Shown here piece by piece: positions 11,013 to 21,873 of a DNA stretch of 64,000 nucleotides. This DNA comes from Tuctoria greenei (lineage: Eukaryota > Streptophyta > Magnoliopsida > Poales > Poaceae). A program made the translations under genes and the position numbers. The stretch spans positions 287,381,560 to 287,445,559 of the forward strand of contig JAYESD010000001.1 of the NCBI GenBank assembly GCA_036927565.1. Direction: 5' to 3'. Positions within the stretch are counted from its first letter, which is position 1, and every line of letters begins with the position of its first letter. Under the pieces are notes generated by a model. That model was not told where the DNA came from. It searched no databases and saw nothing but the letters and a program-made list of their open reading frames with translations.

Positions 11013-11694
11013 TTTCAGTTATTTTATTGAATTTGAGGATGTTAAATGAAGGCTCATCGTTAATGAAGTCATTAATCCAAAGGGAGAATTTTCATTATGG
11101 TATACATTCATCTTCCTTGTTTATTTCCAATGCAGAAGTAATGTTTTATATAATGAATTCAGATTCGCAAACCCTTGAAACTGCAGGAACTGTGGTTGAC
11201 ACTAGCATTTGCCATCCCAGTGAGTTTGATTTCTATCTCTGTAGCCATGCTGGAATCAAGGTACCTATGTGATAATTGGTGTTTCTATCACGAGTTTTTG
11301 ATATCATGCTATTAATGCACCAGCGGAATGAAAATTGTTTGTTTTTTCAAGGGACAAGCACACCAGCTCACTACCATGTCCTTTATGATGAGAACAATTT
11401 CCCTGCTAATGCTTTGTAGATGCTCACCAACTGCCTGTGCTACAAGTAAGCTCGATTCTTCATTCAATAACAATTCCTGTATCTATTACAATTGTATACC
11501 AATTTATTCCTAAATCTTCAGATATTTGCTCCCTTATGTGACTGTTTAAGCGAATGTGACTGCAATTTGATAAAATTTTATATGATTTCAGTGATTTTAT
11601 TGAATTTGAGGGTGTCTCAGTTGGAGCATTAGAGGCTATGAAGGTTCATCGTTAATGAAGTCATTGATCGAGAGAATTTTCATTACGCTATACA
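11013..11694 (+). repeat. Direct repeats of CACTA sequence flanking the Argonaute insert
   Basis: The stretch 11013-11106 (from TTTCAGT.ATTTTATTGAATTT to TATACA) is repeated at 11586-11694 with small differences and one short indel. Both correspond to the element's own sequence (compare A near 18820-18870). The Argonaute fragment lies exactly between them, so the duplication was probably made when the host piece was copied in. Confidence 0.65.
11181..11445 (+). pseudogene. AGO-like: Captured Argonaute PIWI-domain fragment, two exons and intron
   Basis: Two exon pieces are seen. Exon 1 (about 11181-11260) encodes GTVVDTSICHPSEFDFYL followed by CSHAGIK; exon 2 (11351-11445) encodes GTSTPAHYHVLYDENNFPAN, then AL, a stop codon (TAG at 11416-11418, normally Gln), MLTNCLCY. 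This is the C-terminal PIWI core of AGO1-clade Argonautes (AGO1/5/10/18), including the HYHV segment that holds the catalytic His of slicers. The intron donor GTACCT follows exon 1; the expected acceptor before exon 2 reads CAA rather than CAG, so splicing is probably lost. A second donor (GTAAGC, 11446) ends exon 2. The fragment is about 60 residues of a roughly 1000-residue protein and cannot act as an Argonaute, but it could yield antisense or small RNAs. Confidence 0.85.
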
Positions 11695-14277
11695 GGATTG
11701 GATGATGATAGTTATGATGTCTGAAATTAGTTACTTTGTAATCAGGATGAACAATGTATTTGATTTGTCAATATAATTTAAGGTGTGATCTTTTTGGCTA
11801 TACATATGTTTATGTATGTGTATGTCGCTGACACTGGTAATGCGGCTGCTAAATCTTTAGGATGCAGCCGGCAACCAGGATAATTAGGGGTGGGGGGCAC
11901 CTAATAGGAGACCCTGCCTGTAAACAATTCGCGACGAGCTGTAAGAGAGGACGTCTCGGATTACCTAAATAAAAGAGACAAACTTCCTTAAAGCCCACCT
12001 CAGATAAGTAAATAAATCTGTGATGCGCTTCAATAAAGAGCATCTCAGATCAGTCAATAAACCTGTGACACACTATGTTAGTGCTTGTCTCGCATGTATG
12101 CTGATGGGCGATGCGCAAAAATCACATCTCCAATGACATCGTAAAGATCGTCTGTTATGACTCAAAGAAAGGAGTCGCACTACTTTTGAGCATGTCTCAC
12201 ACTTTGGCTGATCGACGATGTGCTGGTCGTGCATCTCTGATGACAACGTAATGTGAGATGCAACGACAGAGACGCACTGTTTGCTCGTCTCCCTTCTTCA
12301 TTCGGGCATTTCTCCGATGTGCCTTTCTTACGTAGTGTACTAGGGACCACTAGTCAGTATGGGATAGACGATGCCAGCGGTCGACTTCTCGATTGCCTAC
12401 TCGACGACGACTTTGTGGCCGCCCTGGTGACGGCGATCTCAGCGTGGTGGTGACGACGGCGATTGTCGACGGAAGCAGCGCTGAGGGCTGGCTCGACATG
12501 GTCACCGGGAACAACGTGGCTCTGGTCACTACGTAAGAAACCCAAATTGGAGACAAGGATAGGTGACGTGCTAAAAGGAGAACGTCTCTAATAAGCTTAA
12601 GCGAGACGAGCCCGCTTTAGCGAAGATGTGACATGGCTTGGTTGAATGTACAAGGAGACGCGTTACAATACAACTCGTCTCAGTTAAGTAGGTATCTCAG
12701 ACGATCCCTCCTCTCTGACAAGCGAGAGACGCACTTTTATTAAGCGTGACTCATATCTGTTAGGTAACTGAGACGGACTTTGGCTGCAGCTCATCTCCTT
12801 TCATAATGGAATAAGGCGCGTCTCCCATAACCATCGGGCTGGCGCGTCTCCTTTAGTTGTGGAAGCGGGCCCATCTCCCATTCCCTCTATAGAGAGATAT
12901 GCTTTATATCGGCCTGTCTCGATTTCCTGTTGCCCTTTTACGACATGCTGTGGCAGAATAAGTGGCTACCAGATCTACCCTGTTCTTGCCCTGGTCTTTC
13001 CCTCTTCCATTCAAAAAGTCTTGCGGTAATTATTAGTGGATCTTAAAACAAAGGGTTAGTCCTCTCCTCCTCTCCTGTTCCTTTCTATTTTTTTACCTTT
13101 AGATCTTGACTATCAGTGGCTTCAAATTTCTTTGATTTAGCTCTTCTTTTTTTTACGTAGATGTCGTCGGATCGAAGTTGGATGTATAGGTCGTGCCTTT
13201 GCAATGAATATATCCAAGGGGTAGATGCATTTATCGCTTTCTCTAACAAAGACATGTTGGACACATTAGAGGGGCTATTTGTTGTCCTTGCAAAAACTGC
13301 AAGAACGAGAAGAGATATCGCACAAATGAAGTGTGGAGGTCACATTTGATTACACATGGATTCATGGTGGATTATCGATGTTGGAACAAACATGGCGAGG
13401 AGGGGCTTAATGAAACAGAGATGAGATATTCACATCTGGAGAGGGAGGTCCCTACCAGTGTCCAAGAAGATCACGATGAGGATGTGAACGAGCAAGATAT
13501 ATCAGGGTTCACCGAGGATGACATTGAGTTTCAGGTGCATAACATAGAGGAGATGGTACACAATGTCGAGAGACATGGCGAAGATGATCGGTATAGTAAT
13601 AGTGAACTTGAAAATTACAAGAAGATGATCGAAGACTCGAAAAAGCCATTGTATCATGGTTGTGCGGCTAAGTACACCAGACTGTTTGTGATGGTAAAAC
13701 TTTTCCAGTTGAAGGTGAGCAACAGATGGAGTGATTGTAGTTTTAAGGAATTGTTGACGCTCCTTAAGGACATGGTACCCCAAGGCAACACAGTCCCTAC
13801 GACAGTTTATGAGGCAAAATAGATAATCTGTCCATTGGGTTTGGAGGTGGAGAAAACCCACGCGTGCAAGAATGATTGTATTTTGTATCCTAGACTTGAG
13901 TACAAAACCTCGAGAAATACCCTATTTGTGGAGTGGACAAATTCAATCGTAGGAAAGACGACGGTGATGACGAGAACTGCAATAGAAGAAAAGGAGGGCC
14001 TAAAAAGGTGTTTTGTTACTTTCCTATCATTCCTCGTTTGAAGTGTTGGTTTGCAAACAAGAAAGAGTTAGAATTGTTGTGATGGCACAAAGAGAAGCAT
14101 AAGAAGGATGCTGGAATGATAAGACATCCTGCTGATGCCACACAATGGCGAAATATTGATTCACGAAATCCTAACTTTGCCATTGATCCGAGGAATATTA
14201 GGATTGCAATGAGCACCGATGGCATGAATCCTTTTTTGAACAGTAGCACACATAGCACATGGCCAATTGTGCTTACA

Positions 14278-15142
14278 ATGTCATTGAAAAAGAAATCACA
14301 TGATATAAGAAGCAGATCTTCTAGAGGAATATCAATTCCGCACGCCCGCGTTTATTTGGAAGGGGGCCAAAGAAATGTCTCCTCCTGCTGCCAACAATCT
14401 TTCTTCAGAACCTTTTGCCACATTTCGCTCAAAGGGTTGAAGAGATATAGTGCATCAAGCTATTCGCAAGGGACCCCTGCAGAGTGACTCGGGGCCAGCG
14501 GTGAAGTAGTATCTTACTAGGTAGAAGAAGTCGTGTTGGTCGTGGTTGGCGTAGCCTCCTCTTCGCTATCGAGCACCTCTATCAACAAAATACCAAACTT
14601 CCCCTCAGAATACCACCATTGTCTTTCTTCATCTCCCTCAACCTGATGTGCTCAAGAAACCATACCTCGTAACGGATATTCATGAGAAAAGGATTCTAGA
14701 AGGATTCATAGAATTAGAAGAGCTCTCAATTTTTCGTGCTCTTGCTACAGTTAAACGGTCCTCCTCCGATAATTCATCCAACCAATAATTGCAATAATGT
14801 CCTGAAGTTCCTTGTAACACTGTAAAGTTTCTTTAACTCTTTGCGCAGTTTCATAATGGTCCTTGCCAACAATCCGAGGGCCTATTCCCAGGTGCCAGTT
14901 CTCGAACTACGTATTGTGATCCTAGTATCGGGCCAGGATTGGCCCCGGTCTAAAAATGTGGGAAACCTGTCTATGAAGCTAAGCATATTGCCGCGCCAAC
15001 CATCAAATACGAGATTGGACCCCTTCTCAAAGATGGAATGGCCCACCCCACACAAGAGCGCTTATGTCATATGGAAACTCTTGGCTGGAAACAATCCTTA
15101 TGGTTTTGATATCCGGTTAGAATAATAAGAAAGAATCAAAGT
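14278..15142. other. Mosaic insert within the element A transposase gene
   Basis: Comparison with element B shows the transposase sequence jumping from the ...WPIVLT segment at 14277 to the LPPWL segment at about 15143, while B is continuous. The insert contains a plastid atpB piece (14725-14880) and other sequence I do not recognise. No terminal inverted repeats or target duplication are evident, which suggests filler DNA captured at a break repair. Confidence 0.75.
14725..14880 (-). pseudogene. atpB: Plastid-derived atpB fragment (NUPT)
   Basis: Read on the minus strand this encodes, with one frameshift, the segment HYETAQRVKETL, YKELQDIIAI, ELSEEDRLTVARARKIE of the chloroplast ATP synthase beta subunit, and the DNA looks like plastid atpB nearly base for base. 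It corresponds to roughly 50 residues from the C-terminal third. Differences include a frameshift near the ILGLDE segment. It is non-functional nuclear plastid DNA. The plastid rather than mitochondrial form is inferred from the HYETAQRVKETL wording; the mitochondrial version of this segment differs. Confidence 0.88.
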
Positions 15143-18112
15143 TTAAACCTTCCTCCTTGGTTGTCCACCAAACAGAAGTATATTATGATGTCAGGACTGA
15201 TACCGGGGCCACAACAACATGGAATGACATTGACACTTATTTCAGGCCTCTGGTTGAAGATCTGAAGCAGCTGTGGTACAACAACGGAGTGCAGGCCTGG
15301 GATGACCACAAGCGTGAGTACTTCCGCCTCAAAGCCATTTTATTCATGACTGTTAGTGATTCTCCAGCGGCACATAACTTGTCTGGACAGATTAAGAAAG
15401 TAGGTTGCGGATGTCAACATTGTTTGAGAGAAATAGACTCACAATACTTGAGCGAGTCACGAAAAATAGTGTACATGGGACATCACCGCTACATTCCAAT
15501 GAAGCACCCGTTTCGGAGTATGAAGGAAAATTTCAATGGTGACACTGATAATAGGCAGCCTCCACCTCATCTCACGGGTCATGAAGTCTATGAAATGGTC
15601 AAGAATAACCATGTTGTCCTTGGTAAGCGGAAAAGGACTTGCAAAAATACTGGCGAAGATGATATGTAGAAGAAGCAATCAATTTTTGGGAGCTACCGTA
15701 TAGGAAAGACTTAGACATCTGTCATTCGGTTGATGTGATGAATGTTGAGAAGAATGTGTGTGAGAGCCTACTAGGAACATTGCTTAACACGGATGGGAAA
15801 ACTGAGACAATGGACATGCATGGGCAGATCTAAAGAAAATGGGAATTAGGCCTAAGTAGTGGATCGATGACTCGGTAAAAGGAACAGAACTACCAACATC
15901 ATGCATCACCCTTTCAAAAAATGAAAAAAAAAAGAGTTTTGTGAGTTCTTGAAAAATGTGAAAGTACCATCCGGCTACTCGGCGAACGTCTCAAGGCTTA
16001 TTTCATTTCAGAATATAAAAGTAGCTCCCGATGTGAAGTCTCATGATTACCATGTATTGCTTATGCAGATGATTGCTGTTGGAATTCGGAATATCCTACC
16101 GGTCAATGTTCAGGAGGCTATAATGAACTTTGCTTTTTCTTCAATGCAATTGGTCAAAAAGTACTATGTAAAGAAGATCTCGAGTTATTGGAAAAAGGCG
16201 CTATGAAACTTTATCCTTCCTTGAGATGTATTTTCCACCTGCCTTTTCCGACATAAGTGTCCATTTCACAACTCATCTTATTAAGGAGATAAAGCTACTT
16301 GGCCCTGTGTTCCTTCATCAGATATATGCTTACGAGATATTCAACGGCATACTAAAGTCCTTCGTTAGAAATCGAGCTTACCCTGAGGACAGTATGGTAC
16401 AAGGATACTCTACAGAGGAAGCTGTGGAGTGGGCTCTAAACTACACGGACCCAAGTAACCCGATTTTTGTTCCCAAGTCTTGTCATGAGGGGAGGCTCAA
16501 AGGGAAAGGGACCATTGGGAAGAAGGCTATAACTCCAGATTCACATTTATTCTTCTGCGCTTATCTCCACGTGTTGCAACACATGTCCATTGTGTCAGAG
16601 TATCTCGATGAGCACAAGCAGGTGGTGCTTAGAGACAATCCTGGCCGCAATAAATCATGGTGAGCAAATGAACACAAGGGAAAATTCATTGGCTGACTCC
16701 GAGATCGAATTTCTCACTCATCGGATACTCAAATAAGTGAATACCTAAAAAAGTTGGCTCGTGGTCCTATATTCACAGTTATTACATATCAAGGGTACCA
16801 CATAAATGGATACACATTCTACACTGTAGAACAAGAGAAAAGCACATATCAGAATAGTGGTGTCCGTGTTGATTCTTATAATGTTGCGAGCCAAGACAAA
16901 GACATGTATTATGGTCAAATACAAGAGATTTGGGAGCTTGACTTTCAAGGATTCAAGATTCCTCTTTTTCGTTGCAACTGGGTTGATGGAATCAAAGGTG
17001 TTGTACAAGACAAGTACGGTTTCACTAGTGTTGATCTTAACCATCAATGATATAAGTGGGAGCCTTTCGTGTTATCAGAACACGTTGCTCAAGTGTTCTA
17101 TGTTCCAGACACAACAAATAAAAGATTTAAGGTGGTTATACATGGAAAATGACGAATTGTCAGACTCGAGAATGTCGTTGATGAGGAAGAGTTTGACAAA
17201 TTTGATGAGATTCCTCCTTGTGTCACCTCGATGATCAAGCTAAGAATACCATCGGCCAACGAACTTCCTTACTTGTAGAACGGTCACCATGAAAAAGTCA
17301 AGAATTTCAAAAAACGAAGACGACAACGTGAAGTACCAAACTGATTGTGTGTAAATATGGTTAATTGAGTGAAAAATTGACTTCCATTTGAATATTTCTG
17401 TGATATATGCTCAAATGTGTGAAAATATTGCCATTTGAGTGAATATTTGACTTTCATTCGTCATATGTGCTTTGTTTCTTATGGAGAAGTACTGATGCCT
17501 TGTGTTCTGTTTTTTAAGGAAGCACAACTGAATATAGCACTTGCTCTGCCCTGAAAAATGGGATACGAAAGTGATGCGGTATGGGCCTCACAAAGGTGCG
17601 TCTGACAGGCAAGATAATGTGAGATGCATTTTCAAAAAGTGCGTCTCCAATTTACACACTTGCTCTCCCCTGAAAAAGATTTGAAAGTGATGCGAGACGC
17701 GCATCACAAAGGCGTGTCTGTCAGGCAAGATAATGTGAGACACGTTTTCAAAAAGTGCTCTCTGATTTAGACACTTCGATCTCCAGGTACTTTTAGCTCT
17801 TTGTTCCACCTCGGAACTCTGAGCGTGTTGCTACGAGCATATAAGGCGTGGCGTTGCAACGTTCGCAACAGGTTCCATGTGGACCTTCGTGATGTAAAAT
17901 TAATCATGTAGGTTCACACGGAACTTGGCTTTTGTTATTTAGTTTTCGCACGGCCCCACATGTCATAGACAATAAGGTCAGAGCGCTTCGAATTCTGTGC
18001 CTGAATGGCATTATGACAACGGACGCACATTAATTCAAAAGAAAAGAGACGCGCTTTTCGAAAGTGAGATGCGCTTAGCGGTGGCTCTTCTGAGGCGTGT
18101 CTGCAATAGTTG

Positions 18113-18466
18113 CCCTAAGGTACTTTTAGGTCTCTCGCACGCTATCTTCACAACACTTAGCACAACTTTTCACTTTTTGCGCGCACTGATCATTTCTTGC
18201 CCTAGAAACCGCCGTCGTGTTGTCCCCTTCCCCGGAGCACGCCGCCACGTCGGTCCGCTTCACCGGAGCTCATCACCACCTTGACACTGCCCTAAGGTAC
18301 TTTTAGCTCTCTCACATGCTCTCTTTGCAACACTTAGCACAACTTTTCAATTTCTGCGCGCGCTGATCACTTCTCGCCCTATAAACCACCGACATGTCGT
18401 CCCCTTCCCCAGAGCACGGCGCCGCGTCGGTCCGCTTCCCCGGAGCTCGTCGCTGCCTTGACACTA
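18113..18466 (+). repeat. Two tandem 177-bp units upstream of the second gene of element A
   Basis: Units 18113-18289 and 18290-18466 both start CCCTAAGGTACTTTTAG and end near CTTGACACT. They sit about 380 bases before the ATG of the TNP1-ULP1 gene. Element B has about three such units at the same place, and D shows a diverged part of one. They could be promoter units, which is inference. Confidence 0.75.
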
Positions 18467-18844
18467 CCCTCTAGATCATTGTAGCGTTGCCGCCATCGAC
18501 CCTTGACTCCCCGTTGACCAGCTCGGCACTACCCTAATAAGGTTTGTTCGCGCTTTGGTTGGAGTAAAAATGGTCTACGCTTTGGTGGTTCACCGATCAA
18601 TATTTAGTATATTTCTAGAGTCCTAAGCTTAGAGTATTACTTTGGCTAAGTACCGGTCAATGTTTAGTGATTTATTTAATGATTTCTTTGTTTGGATTGT
18701 CTTTACACATGACACATAGATCTTTTTCTTATTAAGGTACAAATCCCATTAGAGAATTTGCTCCCTTATGTGACCGTCTGTGCAAATGTGACTGAAATTT
18801 GATAATGTTTTACAGGATTTCAGTGTTTTTTTGTGAATTTGAAG

Positions 18845-21110
18845 ATGTCTCAGTCAGAGCATCAGCAGCATATTGAAGAGGAGGCTCAACAGCAAACTGA
18901 GAAGTAGAGACATCAAGAGGATGCGTCTGCCTTTGGTAACACAAGAAAGAAAAGGTCACGGATGACGTGGTCGATAGAAGTTGTGACTATTGATGAGTGC
19001 AATGATGAAGGCGTACCTCTGGACCAATGTGAATACAAGACTATCCATAATTTGTGGTCTAGCTGCTCGGGAAATGGAGCCACTGAATCTGCAGAGATTT
19101 GATCACTTGACCGAAAATGAAAGGATGAACTCTTCGAAAGCTCTATCTAACCATATGTTCAATATCCGGAATATAAGAAATAGAAGGAAAAGAAGCTAGC
19201 TATGACGATGATCTCTCATGCATGGAGGACCTACAAAACTAAGCTTCGCGAGTTTTGGAAGAATCGTGAAACACTCTTCTATAAGTATCAACATGTGTTA
19301 GAAGAGGATTGGACGAGATTTATAGAAAAGTGCAAATCACAGGAATTTGCCAAGAGCAGTGAACGTATGATGTGGCTCCGATCGCAGAACGAGCTTGACC
19401 ACCACCTCGGCAACACTGATTATGCCGATAAAAAAAGGATTTGGGAAGAACAGGATTCAGCATTGGACGAGCTAGGTGTTCAGAATCCATATGACAGTTT
19501 CAGTGGACGGCTAAAACCATTTATGTGTGCTCGTTCACAGCTATCTGAATCAGGCGGTATCACCTTCTACAGTCGGAGCACCTTAAACGTCGCACAAAGA
19601 GCATGGAACCTGAGCAGCTAAGAGTCAAATAGGGAGAGGGAAAATAAAGCCCTGACCAAGGCCCTGCAAAGACCGGAGCGACGAGGCTGTGTTCGTGGTG
19701 TTTCCAGTAAGTTGACCTGGAGGAAGGATTTTGGGAACACAAAACTACTTATCGGAAGCGGAAAACGGCCTCGACATCACAGGTTGACGTCGAGGAGCTG
19801 AAAACACAGCTGAGAAGGGAGCTCCTAGGAGACGTGAATCAAATGCTGGAGTGAGCAGGTATACCAATCCCTAACGCGTTTTTAACGTCGATGAGCGTAG
19901 GAGCAGCTTTGCTTATACAGCAGCTGGGGGTGGACAACCACAAGAGGATCTTTAGGCACTAGTGTCTAGACCTTCAATTGAGCCGGACACGATAGATAAC
20001 TTGGCTCAGCCAACAACATGCAGCCTTCCGCTAATGGTCGGAGGAATCGCTTAAATGGAGGTCAGAAGAGGGCTAGTGTATCCCGATCAGACCATGCTTG
20101 ACAACATTCAGGTGGACACAACATCCTATGTTGTGGTCAAGGTGGACATAGTGCATGAAAATACAAAAAACCTGGAGCTTGAAGTGCCACAGGACGATAC
20201 AACCCTTACTATGCGGGATGCAGTTACTAGAAGAGTTCAGTGGAGACAGAGCCTTATTGTAGTTGACCCAGCAGCAGCAGCAGCAGCTTTCGTGTCGACC
20301 CCTTAAATGTCTCCTGAGGCACGTCTGCTTCTGCATCCAAATCTAGAACAGATGGATCTGTCTCCAATTCCAGAGCTATTGTTGCCTCCGGTTATAGAGA
20401 AGCAGCAAAAGTCTCCAATTGGAGAGCAGTTGCCTCGAGTTACACAGAAGCTGCATTTGTCTCCAACTGTAGAGCTGTCGCAGAACTCTCCACTTGAAGA
20501 GTAGCCGCGTCGGTCTCCACCTCACACTCGAAGTGCCATGCACCCTACACCTGATCAGCCATCAGCAAAGCTGGCAAAGAATGTACAGGCCAAGAAAAAG
20601 AGTCTGCCGCAGCGACGATTATCGACGAAGGAAGGTTGGAGGAAACCAATGAAAGAGTTGGAACCTAACCCGAGAGCCCCGAAAGCTACCACACATGCAA
20701 ACCCGAAGTATGAAAAGGGAAAGCTGATGTTAACTGCGGCCGCACTCAAACAAGTTGCTAAACCTTGTGTTCACCTTCATCAATACTACATGGGAAATTG
20801 CAACAAGTGTGATACCATACTAGTGGCTTTGAAGGATAAACACTTCCTCTCAGGTGATGGTGCTTTTGCCATCTCATGGTCTGATCTCTACGACCTTTTT
20901 AACCTCGACGCGTTGGATGTCTCCGTAATACGCTGCTTCACATTGTAAGACTCCTCAAAAACTAGGTTCTTCAATACATACTCAATACAAGTGTTATATG
21001 TGACAAATTTGACATTTTGCGTGTAGGCACCAGCAACAACATGCTCGTCATAACACGCTAAACGGGTCTGCTGCATATCTTGACCCGCAAGTACCAGCAA
21101 GACCTCTTCT
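18845..21110 (+). pseudogene. Second gene of element A: TNP1/Ptta-like plus start of ULP1-like protease
   Basis: Starts at ATG 18845 (MSQSEHQQHIEEEAQQQ). Then a basic KKRSRMTW segment; a Ptta/En-Spm transposase-like domain (19200-19620, with SHAWRTYKTKLREFWKN and RSQNELDHHLGN); a Pro/Ser-rich region built of LSP-IPE and KSP-type repeats (20307-20504); a basic linker; and the N-terminal part of a C48 peptidase-type domain (20740-21110, with ISWSDLYDLFNLDALDVS). Several stops interrupt it. It breaks off at 21110 where B is inserted and resumes at 30223. In autonomous CACTA elements the TNP1-type protein binds subterminal repeats; the protease fusion is unusual but known for plant transposons in general. 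Confidence 0.85.
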
Positions 21111-21873
21111 CACTACGTAAGAAAGGCTCATACGAGACGCGCCCGAACGAAGAAGAGAGACGAACAAACTTTGCGTGTCCGTCGTCGCGTCTTGTATTAC
21201 GTTGTCATCAGAGACGTGCGACAAGGCTCGTCGCCGATCATACTAGGTGCATGACACGCTCAAAAGTAGTGTGTCTCTCTTCGATGAGTCATAACAGACG
21301 GGCTTTGCGAGGTCATTGGAGACGTGCATGGTGCGTGTCGCCCATCATTCTGAATGAGAGACACACTCTTATGAAGCGCGTCGCAAATATGTTGATTGAT
21401 CCGAGATGTTCTTTATTACAGCCCGTCGCACATTCGTTGATTGATCTGAGACGAGCTATTTAAAAGCTTGTCTCCTTTATTTAGGTAATCTAAGACAATC
21501 TCTGTTACAGCGTGTTGCAGATTGTTTACAAGCAACTGCGGCACTCACAGGAGACGCTCCCTGCTAGATGCACGTCTCCTATTAGGTGCCCCCGCTGTTG
21601 ATTATGCTGGTTCCCGGCTGCATCCTGGAGCTAGCCAAGATTTGGCAGCCACATTGCCTGTGTCAGCAACATACACATATAGAAACATATGTAGCCAAAT
21701 GTCTCATGTTCATCCAGCTTAACATGTAACTAATCAAATATTAACAAAGTGTACACACATTGACCAATCAAATATTAACAAGTGTAAATAGTGGTTACCA
21801 AGTAACTATTTACACAAAATTCCCCTGTTCATCCAGCTACATGTAACCAATTTACACAAAGAACAACTGTCAC

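Larger units (their letters stand above)
9921..12337 (+). mobile_element. CACTA element D, internally deleted relative of A and B, gene-carrying
   Basis: The right end is ...CTTACGTAGTG at 12337, the same terminal sequence as elements A and B (CACTACGTAAG in reverse). The body shares several stretches with A: the segment around 11520-11640 matches 18760-18870 of A, and 11790-12000 matches 31040-31260 of A. Subterminal GAGACGCG-type motifs are frequent at both sides. The transposase region of A is missing, so D is a non-autonomous deletion derivative. No good left terminus is found; two 28-base repeats ending CACTGA (9921-9976) lie where it should be. Inside are two captured host pieces: a SUMO-E2 3' end and an Argonaute fragment. 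Confidence 0.75.
13161..17344 (+). pseudogene. TNP2-like CACTA transposase of element A, decayed
   Basis: Pieces in order match the intact family plan: transposase-associated N-terminal domain (start MSSDRSWMY, then RSHLITHGFMVDY and WNKHGEE, 13161-13822), catalytic Transposase_21 region (14040-14280 and 15157-15800, with WDDHKREYFRLKAILFMTV and GCQHCLRE), DUF4218-like region (16226-16663, with YEIFNGILKSFVRNRAYPE) and C-terminal DUF4216-like region (16754-17344, with YHINGYTFYT and NSGVRV). Stops and frameshifts break it into at least eight pieces, and an 865-base insert splits the catalytic region. It would have cut the element's TIRs. Confidence in identity is high because element B carries the same protein with far fewer lesions. 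Confidence 0.9.

Noticed and set aside
12338..12526. GC-rich 189-base spacer between elements D and A as a gene fragment
   Set aside because: Open frames are short and do not resemble a known protein; it is more simply the original host sequence between two insertions.
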